Below, one piece after another: positions 28,540 to 38,992 of a stretch of 64,000 bases of DNA; position 1 is the first letter of the stretch, and each line of letters begins with the position of its first letter. The stretch covers positions 38,049,885-38,113,884 of the forward strand of contig JAVDOI010000001.1 in the NCBI GenBank assembly GCA_032191485.1. The letters run 5' to 3'. A program made the translations under genes and the position numbers. The notes beneath the pieces were generated by a model that worked only from the letters and a program-made list of their open reading frames with translations, did not search any database and was not told where the DNA came from. Origin of the DNA: Leptoclinus maculatus. Its lineage: Eukaryota > Chordata > Actinopteri > Perciformes > Stichaeidae.

Positions 28540-30108
28540 CTACTCATCCCTCCACAGATTGCCTTTGCCTGCACCTTTTCTTCCCTCTATGCTGCTCTTA
28601 AATGATGTCCGTACTCTGGTTGCAGCTGGTTTGTTTTCTCTGTCACCGGGCAGTCCAGCCATTCTGCCTCTACCACTGAACCCAGACTCTTTAGGGGCTC
28701 TGGGGAGACTCTGGCCCTCATTTTTAAATGTCCTCTCACTGTTTCTTTCTCCAGATCTAAGCGGCCTGTCAGCATCCCGTCTTGGTCCGTGATTTGTGAC
28801 TCCCTTGCCTCTGTTGTTGCCGATCTCTCTCTGTGTCTGCTGTTGGTGGAAGCCGTCATACTTCCTCTTAGGCACGAACTTCAGCGCCTCCTCCCATTTC
28901 CCCGTCTCCTTGAGCGTGAGCATGATGCGGATCATCTGGTCCAGAGTCAGATTTTTGGCTCCCATCTCCCAGTGGAGGAACTCATCCAGCGGTAAACGGG
29001 CCGTGGCCAGATTCAGACGCTTGGCATTGGCCAACGACAGGCCTGACTGGATCGACCGGTCCACCAGAGCTCCAATGATGTAGACCTTGGAGTGGTCGTA
29101 CGTGCGGAGAACGTTGGGGGAGTCTGCAGTGAGGTACACAAGCCGCTCCCGGGGGAACCGATCCACGTACTGTTGGTCAGTGCTGGTGACCAACAGGCGG
29201 TCCCAGGCCTCTGCGCCGTATCGTTTGACCAGCTCCTTCTTGTAGGCTCCGTCCGCCTGCAGGTTGCAGAAGTGGAGGTGGTAAGGCTCAGTGGCGCGCC
29301 GATTCCACCCTTCCACCTCCATCAGCTGGGACACTGTGTTCTCCAACTCCCGCCTGGCCATGTTTGAATCATAGCTCATGTCAAACACCAGTGGCTGACC
29401 GAACATCATGGCCTGGGCGCTCCTCCAGGCCAGGTGCTTGTCCAGGGAGCGCCCCCAGAACTGGAGGAGCAACGTGCTTTTAAGTTCAGGTCCTCTCTCT
29501 TCCTCTGCGTCGCTGTCCCGTCCTCTTCTCTGCTCCATTGAGGCTTCCTTCTCCGTCTTCCTCTGCTGCTGCTTCTCCTTACGGGCCCTTTTGTGGCCCT
29601 CCTTGATGGCCAGGTACTTCAGGTACTTCTTCCTGGAGGACTTGGTGGTGAGCTCTGCCAGCGTCTGAACCTCGTCGTCGGTCATCTCTTGAGGTACAAG
29701 CTTCCCAGCTTGCCGCCACATTGCAACCAGATCGCGAGTGGCCTCCAGTGAAGAACTGTCCTTTAAATCACCACCTGGTTCTTTGAGGTTTTCATCCTCA
29801 TCACTTGCTTCCTCATCCTCATTGCTTTGCCGTCTCTCTTCTGCTGCTGCTTGGGCTCTCATTACAGATTTCCATTTGTCCAGATCTAGTGTCTGTACTT
29901 CCTTGGGGTTGTCTCTTTTGGGCTGGAGGGCGTCTTTCCACACTGGGATGCCAGTACTGAAGAGACCAGCAGAAATGTGTGGCCGGTGACGACCGGTGCT
30001 GCTGACTACGAGAGAAGCTCCGACTTGCCTCTTGTTAACACGGGATGCCAAAAAGAGACCGCCTCTCCAGAGTTCATAAAAACCCTGGTTCGTGAAGAGC
30101 CGTAACAT
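28540..30108 (-). CDS. trmt10c: Mitochondrial RNase P protein 1 (tRNA methyltransferase 10C)
   Basis: Subunit of mitochondrial RNase P that binds pre-tRNA and, with SDR5C1, methylates purine 9 of mitochondrial tRNAs. Intronless frame of 522 aa, as in mammals where the coding region is one exon. The N-terminus is basic and hydrophobic as expected of a mitochondrial presequence. The SPOUT methyltransferase domain runs from about residue 230 (VFDMSYDSNMARRELENTVSQ) through YLTADSPNVLRTYDHSKVYI, GALVDRSIQSGLSL and LPLDEFLHWEMGAKNLTLDQM to KFVPKRKYDGF. A Glu/Arg-rich coiled segment precedes it. After KYDGF the protein carries about 100 extra residues rich in Arg, Gly and Ser that the human 403-aa protein lacks. 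Shares an upstream region with txnl4b on the opposite strand. Confidence 0.95.
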   Translation of the reverse strand: MLRLFTNQGFYELWRGGLFLASRVNKRQVGASLVVSSTGRHRPHISAGLFSTGIPVWKDALQPKRDNPKEVQTLDLDKWKSVMRAQAAAEERRQSNEDEEASDEDENLKEPGGDLKDSSSLEATRDLVAMWRQAGKLVPQEMTDDEVQTLAELTTKSSRKKYLKYLAIKEGHKRARKEKQQQRKTEKEASMEQRRGRDSDAEEERGPELKSTLLLQFWGRSLDKHLAWRSAQAMMFGQPLVFDMSYDSNMARRELENTVSQLMEVEGWNRRATEPYHLHFCNLQADGAYKKELVKRYGAEAWDRLLVTSTDQQYVDRFPRERLVYLTADSPNVLRTYDHSKVYIIGALVDRSIQSGLSLANAKRLNLATARLPLDEFLHWEMGAKNLTLDQMIRIMLTLKETGKWEEALKFVPKRKYDGFHQQQTQREIGNNRGKGVTNHGPRRDADRPLRSGERNSERTFKNEGQSLPRAPKESGFSGRGRMAGLPGDRENKPAATRVRTSFKSSIEGRKGAGKGNLWRDE

Positions 30109-30672
30109 CGCGATAAAATATATTAAACTGCAGCGAAAGTACTGAAGTACTACAAAGAGGAAATACAGACGGTCACTGGTGGACTGTCACTTTGTCTTTA
30201 ATAATTTAAACGGAACAAAACGTGTCATCAAAGCGGTTCTCTCCGTTCCCCACCGTCATGAAAATATAACATCTGCATCTTGTGTCTTAGATATTGTTTC
30301 TTCCACTTGTCGCGACGTTCATGGTTGTACAAAAATGTAAGAGAAGGTCACGTTGTTCAAACTGTGTCACGCTATAAAGTGTCGTAGTGAAACGCCACCA
30401 GGTCGCATGCTACAGATTGTCTGGTTCTACATGTTTATTTAACGTTGGCTGACGATGACACGATATTTCAGTCAACACAATTCCATTACTACTCACTACT
30501 GATCCGTTAAGTATCTGTGACAGGTCGATATAAATTACAACAACCATTTTTACACGACTGATCATTTCATATAGTTTCCAGACGGATTCTTTTCCACAGC
30601 GTCGTACAGCATTTATGACGTAACTTCCGCATTTTAGCACAACAAGGGAAGCTAACTTTTGTAGCCTCGAAA
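30109..30672. promoter_or_regulatory. Head-to-head promoter region of trmt10c and txnl4b
   Basis: The two start codons are 564 bp apart on opposite strands with no gene between. No TATA box is clear. A bidirectional promoter is inferred from layout only. Confidence 0.45.
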
Positions 30673-31679
30673 ATGAGTTTGTTTTTGCAAAAATTAGCGT
30701 GCAAAAGAGACATAGATGAAGTCATCAAAAGCGTAGCAGAAAAAGTCGTGGTTTTGAGGTTTGGGAGAGACGAAGACTCTGTTTGTCTCCAGCTCGATGA
30801 GATTGTAAGTAGGATCATGAATGCAAACAACCAAACGGCTGCTCAATGTTAGTGCCACACGACTGTTTGGCTTTTGCAAATTAGTCCATTTCTGTCCATC
30901 CTAGCTGTCAAAAACTGCCCATGACTTGAGCAACATGGCGTCCATCTACATCGTTGATGTGGATAAAGTTCCCATCTACACAAGATACTTCGACATCAGT
31001 TACATCCCCTCCATTGTTTTCTTTTTCAACGGACAACACATGAAAGTGGATTATGGGTGAGTGACCGGAGGTTACCGTTGCTGAACGTTGTCTGGTGTAT
31101 GTTTTCGTACAAAGTTATACGTACGAGTATCCTCGTTTAGTTTAGCAATAGAACTGAAATGGATGATTTCCATCATCAATTAAGATGTAAATTATTTTTC
31201 AATCTAGTAATCGTATATAAAATGTTAGAGATCATCACAGATTGCAGAGCCCGTTGACATCTTCAAATGTATTGTTTTGCCCCATAAACAGTCCAAAACC
31301 TAAATACTAAAAAGACAGCTGAACAGTTCATTTATTATCGAAAAACTTGTAGTTACATTTTCTGTAGTGTTAAACGTCCATCACATGTCCCTCTATCCAA
31401 CAGTCCACACCCCAAAGCTCCCGAGAAGCTGGTTTTGCATATTTACCACAACTACAACAGATGCACACACTGTAATAACAAAAGAGTCTGATTGACCTTA
31501 TTTTCTCTCTCAGCTCTCCAGATCACACCAAGTTTGTCGGCAGCTTCAAGACCAAACAAGATTTCAAGGATCTGATTGAGGTCATATACAGAGGGGCCAT
31601 GCGTGGGAAGATGATTGTCCAGAGTCCCATAGATCCTCGAAATATTCCCAAATATGATCTCCTCTACCATGGGATTTAA
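30673..31679 (+). CDS. txnl4b: Thioredoxin-like protein 4B (Dim1 family)
   Basis: Dim1-family thioredoxin-fold protein of the spliceosome; human TXNL4B interacts with PRPF6 and is nuclear. Exons: 30,673-30,804, 30,905-31,056 and 31,514-31,679, giving exactly 149 aa, the human length. Seen are MSLFLQKLACKRDIDEVIKS, VVLRFGREDD, the fold core SIYIVDVDKVPIYTRYFDIS, and IPSIVFFFNGQHMKVDYG. The redox CxxC of true thioredoxins is absent, as usual in this family. All introns are GT-AG and the start is the only ATG at the beginning of the fold. Confidence 0.95.
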
Positions 31680-32591
31680 AATCAACACCTCCACTGTGCT
31701 GCCTTACGATCATGATTTCCCACTGAGCATCATCAACCACAGCTGATGAACTGAAAAACATAGCTTTTATATTCAAGCAACCATCTGAATAAGTTTTGAT
31801 ATTAAAGCGTGCCGTGTTCATTTTTATATAGAAGGCAAATTTCAAATTGTACAATACAAGAATAGGTTGGAAAGACTGAAATCTACACACATGTTAGAGT
31901 TAAACTTTAAGAAATGACAAGGACACACAATGAAATGGGCTCTGTTAATGTTCTGATAGTCAAATTTAATAACAGCAGTACATGCTTTAAGAATGAAAAA
32001 TAATTTGATTGTTCCATAATTGTTCAATGTGCTCTTAGCCATTCTCACGTCATGTTTGATAGAGAAGATACGTTTTGATAAAATAGGTTCTGCTAATTTA
32101 TTCTGATTTAATTTATGCCTTGTGAAAATGCAGTCATCTTGATGTTTCCCATGGAAAAGAGCTGTATTATCAGCAGTAAGATACAATTCATTTATCCAAT
32201 GTACATGCTCTGTTTTTTTATAATAAACTTTTATATTTTATGTAGCATCGCCAATCACAACCCTCAGAGCATCAGTTTAAATAAAACTGCCAGCTGAGTG
32301 TAATTTCTGGACAATTGACTAAATAATAAAAGAAATTAATGAATGAATTAATAGTGAAATAAGTCATAATTGCAACCCTCCATTATATAACACCACACCT
32401 GTCTAAATCTGAAGCTGTGCTGATATAAAATATCTGTCTTTGGTTGGTGGCCCATACTAGTGCTGGGCGATGATTGAATACTGTAATTTATCATCTTTCA
32501 ATGAAAACATATTGTGAATAAATGATATATCGCTATACCGTGATACACAATTACATTGTCCAAATCAATAACAAGTGCACACTGACAAAAA
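31680..32591. other. txnl4b 3' UTR and spacer
   Basis: AT-rich sequence with no coding feature on either strand. It was examined for a further exon encoding a membrane anchor of the tyrosinase-like gene and none was found. A fragment starting TAGTGCTGGGCGATG near 32,458 resembles the end of a common fish dispersed repeat. Confidence 0.5.
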
Positions 32592-35502
32592 TTAGATTTT
32601 TTTCATCCCTTTGAATCTGTAACTGTAACTGTAACCCAGGTCTCGGATGGGTTTGCCCCAGAAGTAGTCGTTGGTGCGTAGAGGGAAGAAAGGGGCCATG
32701 AAGGCCTTCGCTCTCTGGGCTGGAGTTACTTCATCACTGTCAGGGTAGGTAGCATTAGGGTGGTCCTCATACCAATCCTCGAAAATCCTGATAACGGTTC
32801 ACACAACACAGAGAATAATGTCACAATCCTTCATTAATCATGCTCATTAAAAAAAACGGAATATATTGAACTAAACTCAGCACAGAACAAGGTGGACACC
32901 CAAAATTGTGTCTTTGTTTTTAACGTTCAAAAGATAGGTTCACATATCTTTCATCTTTGTCTTTAAACAAACACACTGAAACTTTGGTCTCGTAATCATT
33001 CTTTCTTTCCATGCCGGCTTCAAAGAGATCGCTCCCTCCACAAAGCTGTACAGTTCTTCCATTTAATTAACGTTTGTTTTTATGTATTTATTGTATTGGT
33101 TTCATATTTTACATCTTTGTATTTTATATTGATTTTTTCAAAGACAAATTGTTTATATTTGCAAACCTACTAAAGGAATCAAACTGAACTAAAAATCAAC
33201 TCATAAGTCCAGGGCTAATTTGAGGCTTTAGTATGAAAATGACGAATCAAGTAGCTTTCTTTCAGAGTTACATGAATATTAATACCAAATTCAGGCTTCG
33301 TGTTACTGTCCCTTTGTCGTGGCTGACCAACGAAACAATCTCTGGAGGAAGAGAGAATCAATACTAAGACACCTTACTCTGGAAGATACCCACACAATAT
33401 GTCTGACACAGACTCATGTAACCTTCAGCAGAACTTTGTAATGCATTTTTACACTGAGCAAGGATTTTGTCCCCCATCACTTCTTTTGTGGGATATTTTG
33501 TGGCCATTAAGGAATAAAGTAACAATTACAGCAGTCAATCAACTCTGGCGAAAGAAGTTTTTAGATCTTGAACTTAAGTAAAAGTACAAACACCACAATG
33601 TGAAAATACTCCACTACAAGTCGCTGTCCTGTGAGAACCACGTACCTCATAAAAGTCAACTTTTCATGAGCTCAGAAAAACCCTGTTTTCAGCTTTGTGA
33701 TGATGCATTTTCTAGATGACCCAAGAAGTTCTTTAGCTTCAGGAGGAGGAGAATTTTCTCAAAACATAAAGGAACCTTCAGTTTATCACAAACATTCAAA
33801 GTCTTGAGATACATGGATTTCACTGCACATAAAGTGTATCAAAAGTGTCGTGGAGTGAAAAGTACAACATTGTCTCTGAGATGTAGTAAAAATATAAAGC
33901 TGCATAAAATGGAGATACTCAAGTAAGTAGAAGTACCTCAAATCTGTACTCAAATACATTATTTGAGTAAATATACTTAGCTAAATTCCACCACTGCCAA
34001 TATCCCTTTTAATGCCCACACACGCATGTCAGTACTGATTTCAAATAGACTTTTAAAAAGGTGAACTTGCCTTTAATTGAGCACTTAACCAAGAAATACA
34101 ACACCTACTTGTCAACAAAGCTGTGATGCAATATGAATATCGGGTCATTAGGTGAGGTAGACACCAGAGTCATGCTGCCGAACAAGTAGTTGTGCACCAG
34201 GTTGTGCATAGAACTATTCAAGTGTCGGGGATCATCGGGAATCTCAAAACCTGGGAGGACAAAGTATTGCATTTTGAGTTTCCTCACCCTATTTTCACTT
34301 CTTTTACATCTTACTCTTTTGTTTTCTCTATGTTTTAGAATTCTAACTTGCACAAATGATGTGTAGTTCAAATTCTTGTGTCAGAGATTTGATTTAAAAG
34401 TCACCAATAAGAAATATAACATATGAATTATACCTTCTAGCGTGTTCCTGAAGCTGTTGTTAGATCTGCTGTCATATGGAGGGGTGTCATAATCTGGTAT
34501 TGCCACAGTATCTTCAACATCCTTGGTGGTTGGCAGTGTTTTGTAACTTGGATATTTTCCAGGGTTGCGGATCAGATACTTAGGATATCCCTCATTAGAG
34601 AGTTTGCAGATTATACTAGCATTTCCATAAAAGGGACATGTGGTCTGTGGAGAAAAGAAAGAGGAATACATGATACAAGTCAGAAGAAGAAAAAGCACAG
34701 GAAAGGAATAAAAACGATATCTCACCGTCCAGTTTGAGAAGCGGGAAGCTCTGTCTATAAGACCATATCTGTCAACTGCCCCGAAGTACTTGTTGGTGCA
34801 GATGTTGCAGTGGTCGGTTCTGGTCCAGTCCCAGTATGGAATGTAGAAATCTTGGTTCCCAGTGAGCTCCCTGATCTCTCTCTCAATAAAAAGTAGAAAC
34901 GCTCTGTGCCAGGGGACAAGTGCAGGGCCCATGTGTGCAGAATTACTGTCATGGAGGGTATATGTCTTAGCTGCGTAGTAGTGCATCCATATATACAGAT
35001 CATAGACAGTTGAGTTGTGAAACTCATAGTTCCCCGGCACTGTTGTGTCATTACTTCTAAGGATCATATACCGGCTGCTGTGGCTCTGTTTTGCCTGGTG
35101 CAGGTTCGAGAAGAAGGTCTCCCTCTCAGAATCAGTCATATCTGTTATCTCTTTCCTTTCTATAACGTGCGGTTCCTCACACTGGGGTCCTCTCCAGCCC
35201 GGGAGGCACTCGCTACAATCAAAGCCATCATAGTTTCCCAAGCACACACAAGTTGAATGAAAGAAGTAGCGAGGCCATCCTACCCTGTAGTCCACTGCTC
35301 CTGAGTATAATTGAGGAAGTTTTACACATTTTCCTCTTCTGGAACTGGACCCACAAATAGAGCCATTGAAGAGGGGGCAACACACCCCATCAGTTTTAGC
35401 CTCTGGTGTTGTACAGGGACGTGGAAACTGAGCTTCCACCTCTCCGGGGTTTGTCAGATAAAGCACAAGGACCAGCCAAAACCAGTGCAGCGACAGCAGC
35501 AT
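32592..35502 (-). CDS. Tyrosinase-family copper oxidase without membrane anchor
   Basis: Type-3 copper protein related to tyrosinase, which oxidises phenols in melanin synthesis. Exons (minus): 34,726-35,502, 34,434-34,644, 34,109-34,250 and 32,592-32,787, giving 441 aa in frame; exons 1-3 mirror mammalian TYR in size order and phase. A signal peptide (about residues 1-24) leads to QFPRPC and a Cys-rich EGF-like region (to about 110). Copper A histidines are H174, H190 and H199 (MHYY, SAHMGPALVPWHR). Copper B histidines are H345, H349 and H372 (MHNLVH, ILHHSFVD). The LHH triad end and PWHR are as in TYR and unlike TYRP1/DCT. After DLGYSYSYR the frame ends at FKGMKKI, so the transmembrane helix and melanosome-sorting tail of TYR (529 aa in human) are missing. 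It may be secreted or lumenal. An unseen distal exon 5 remains possible. It is too divergent from TYR to be called its orthologue. Confidence 0.85.
33555..33998. repeat. Dispersed fish repeat in tyrosinase-like intron 3
   Basis: The segment begins with ACTTAAGTAAAAGTACAAAC and ends with GAGTAAATATACTTAGCTAA followed by TTCCACCACTG. These two ends are familiar from a very common teleost dispersed DNA repeat. No coding capacity is visible. Confidence 0.55.
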
Positions 35503-37102
35503 GTCGGAGGATATGGAGACAGATCACTGCCCAGTAAGGTCCACTAAACTTCCTTTTAAAGAATAAATTATGAAAGGCTTGTAGGCCGAGTTCTTTGGCC
35601 ACGTCCCAGATTAGATTCTGACCCGCGATCCATTGCTGCGTGTCGTAATGCTACAATATTTGAACAAGTGTAATATCGGGCATTTCTGTGAAGTCTCTAA
35701 ACAGCTGTATGATTACACTGCTCTGTCTCTTAGACTGTGTTTTACATCACTGGACCAGCCAAAGAGGTTCATTGTGGTGGTAAAAATACAAATATAAACA
35801 CATTTACATTTAAACATTCACTTAATGGTATAAGAGAATAATTAAAGCCTTATTATTCCTTTGTGAGAACACTACTGAGTAGACATTGATAAGAAAAACA
35901 AATGGCATGGCTTGTGTTGAATCAGCAGAGAGAGAGAGAGAGAGAGAGAACAAAGACGAGAAGTTAAACATAACCTTGCATGTTGTACCCTGTAGAGTTA
36001 TTGATCACTTCTGTACAGCAGTCCTTTTCATGAGCAGCTCCCTGTTTGTATCACACATTGTACCCATCACTCACCAGGAGAAGGAAATTGTGTTTAGTTT
36101 GAATGAGTTTAAATGATGAAAAGAAGAGCAGTGTAGATGTCTGTGTTGGACCTTTCATTTGTTTCTAATATGATTAACCCAAAGTGTGACTGGGAGGTAT
36201 AGGGTACAATAGGAAGACACCATCACCCTGTGCTGTGCAAAATAAATGTTAATACAATTCTTGTCATGGCTGCACTGTGGTTACTATTGCCTCACAGCAA
36301 GAGGGGCCCTTGGAGTTTGCATTTTCTCCACGTGTCAGCGTGGGTTTTCTCTGGATTCCTCCCAAAGTCCAAAGACTGAACATGTGCCTTTTGATAAAAT
36401 AGGTTCTGCAAATGTATTTAGATTTTATTTATGTCTTGGAGAGCATCTTTCAAAAATCACACTCGCCCTATTTTCTTTTCTTCTCTTTATCTTGAAAGAT
36501 AAATCACAAACAAAGTGGTATGGCAGCACATTTGCTTTTGTAATTCATGCATCTACATCTCAAGGTAACCTGTGGAGTTGTGGATCACAAATGGTGCTTT
36601 GGAAGAACGTTGTGATGAATGGATTTCTGTTTTGTTTGTATCTTGCATTTTACAAGCACACGCACGATGATGCACACACATCCACACAAGGGTGATATGA
36701 TGGCAGACATTTTTGCCAACTGCAGAGGGCAGCAAAGCAAATATATAACTGAACTAGATGGTAGTTGGTAGCTACGTCTGCATGTCAATTTGATTGATGT
36801 GTTGGTAAATAAAACTAGCACTTAGAGCTATTGTGTGGGGATGACTAAAGATGTTTCTCTTTCGCTCTGTTCTCACTTCCTCTCAGCGCTGACGGTGGTC
36901 TTTGTCAAGCTCGAATTTGAGAGGGAATGGTCGAAGTAAAATAAATATAAAAGCACATTTATCAGCAATTTACAAAGAGAGCAAAAATGACTTGGAAGAT
37001 AATTCTAACAGCTTTGGAAGATAGAACAGTGTTGGCTGACATTGCTGGGCTTTAATTAGGTTGTGTAGATAGTCTCCTAATTAGTTTTCCTTCTTATCCC
37101 AG
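35503..37102. other. Intergenic, with a dispersed-repeat fragment
   Basis: No gene is recognised. A (GA)n stretch lies at about 35,930. A piece at about 36,262-36,384 (ACTATTGCCTCACAGCAAGAG, GGAGTTTGCATTTTCTCC, TCCTCCCAAAGTCCAAAG) matches a widespread teleost dispersed repeat. The upstream exons expected for an intact FBXL3 gene were looked for and not found. Confidence 0.5.
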
Positions 37103-37723
37103 TTATCCTGTGTGTGGCTAACGGCCTGAGAGAACTAGCGCTCAAATACCATTTGCTGAGTGATGAGCTTCTCATTTCTCTCTCCTCCGAGAAGCACGTT
37201 CACCTCGAGCACCTTCGCTTCGACGTGGTTAGGGAGAATCCTGGCCAACAGTTCCACACCATCAAGAAGAGCAGCTGGGATGCCATGGTGCGCCGCTCTC
37301 CTAAATTGAATCTGGTCATGTACTTCTTCCACTGTGAGGGTGAGTTTGGCCCATTCTTTCGCGATTAAGTTCCCGTCACGCATCTGTACTTCGGCCGCTC
37401 TGTCAGTAAAGATGTGCTGGGTCGCGTTGGGCTCACCTGCCCGCGTCTGATCGAGCTGGTGGTGTGTGCCAACGGGCTGCGGCCGCTGGATGAGGAGCTG
37501 ATCCGCGTCGCCCGGCGCTGCACGCAGCTGTCGACCATCGGTTTGGGAGAGTGCGAAGTGTCCTGGAGCACCTTCGTGGAGTTCGTCAAGATGTCTGGCG
37601 ACAGACTGACACAGCTATCCATCATGGAGGAGGTACTGGTTCCAGATCACCGCCATGGGCTCTATGATATCCACTGGGAGGTGTCAAAGCATTTGGTTCC
37701 CAGACATGATGCCTACCTGGTAG
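37103..37723 (+). pseudogene. FBXL3-like last exon, disrupted
   Basis: The sequence encodes the C-terminal leucine-rich-repeat part of FBXL3, the F-box subunit that targets cryptochromes in the circadian clock. It opens after an intron-like acceptor (CTTATCCCAG) with ILCVANGLRELALKYHLLSDE and continues to MYFFHCEGEFGPFFRD. There a TAA at 37,366-37,368 interrupts the frame. The same frame resumes with VPVTHLYFGRSVSKDVLGRV and runs through ELVVCANGLRPLDEELI and QLSIMEEVLVPD to WEVSKHL. About 10 bp are then missing, so the expected terminal WFPDMMPTW and stop (37,694-37,723) lie in another frame. No upstream exons were seen in 1.6 kb. The retained acceptor and absence of a poly-A tail favour a decayed genomic duplicate over a processed retrocopy. 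Confidence 0.85.
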
Positions 37724-37741
37724 ATCTACGGTACGAGATGT

Positions 37742-38823
37742 AAATTGTCTCCAGGTTTTTGTGAGTGTGTGTGTCGTGGTTTATTTGATTTTTGTTGGCG
37801 ACGGCCCTCTTCTTTTTTTATCTTTGTTTTTGAGAAAGGCCCTTTCCCAGGCACCTGGGACACCTGTGTGTGTCTGTGTTTTTCTCCCTGAATACATGAA
37901 CAGATTGTACCTTGAGATTTGATGTGATGAAATGTGTAACATTGATTTCAAATCTGCCATGCCATTCTATTTATACAAGTTTTATTTACATGTATATGTA
38001 TATTTATATTTTGTATTTGACTTGTTGTCACTCAGAATCCGGCACCTTATTATCTGAGCCCTTAACTAACCAATTGTTTTTCCACAGGAATTAGCAGGAA
38101 TGTCTGGGAATTAATCGGAATGAATTTAAAATCATTGGGGGCTGTACACAGCCTGTTTTGCATTATGTGCAGGCAGATACATAAACATTTTGTCATATCA
38201 TAAGTACAAATCATTCCAATAGAACGTTTTATTTCAGTCAAGTTGACATACAGACACCTTTAACAGATTGTCATCACTACACTGAAAGCAAAATGTCTTT
38301 GAGATCAGGAAGTTTAGAAAATAGTCTTTACGTGTGATGGAAAAATGCATCGTACATGCATTAGATGAGGATGTTCACCATTATAAGCCAATATGTTTCG
38401 GTGATATTCTGTCAAAATCACCACAATTCCCGTCCTTTGTCATGGAAGGTTTCTGATTTCATTTTTGACACATTGTGACTGTACAAGAATAACAAACATT
38501 TCATGATGAGGGGGACAGCCACCCTCAAGTGTGAAGCTGGTGATAGACTGGATGGTTGATCATAAGACTCAGTCAGAAAGGCCATAGCACATATCCATGT
38601 GTCAACTGCTACCGCTTACGTCATGTTTCTATTGGATGTCTTGGAATGTGTTTCTAAGTCACTGCAGCTCATTTAGAAAAAGAGAGCTGTCTCTTACTCT
38701 GTGCTCTGATTTGATATGGACAAAGCTAAAGACATTTCCATCTCCCCTTTTTCTAAGGACAGCTATTTGTGAAGGCGGTGCTCTTCTGTGACTTTGGCCA
38801 TAATCATCTTAGTCTGTATATAC
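37742..38823. other. Non-coding flank of the FBXL3 remnant
   Basis: No gene is seen. The AT-rich stretch could include decayed 3' UTR sequence of the FBXL3-like remnant. Short frames have no recognisable features. Confidence 0.45.
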
Positions 38824-38928
38824 CAGGGGTGGCCAACCAGTCAGAGACTAAGAGCCACATTTTTTACTGTGTTACCGCAAAGAGCCACATCATACACATG
38901 GGCACACATGAACATCACCCCATCCCTT

Positions 38929-38992
<64 letters not shown>

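Noticed and set aside
37103..37723. Functional FBXL3 gene using stop-codon readthrough
   Set aside because: The second lesion (about 10 bp missing before the terminal motif) and lack of upstream exons make readthrough an unlikely explanation.
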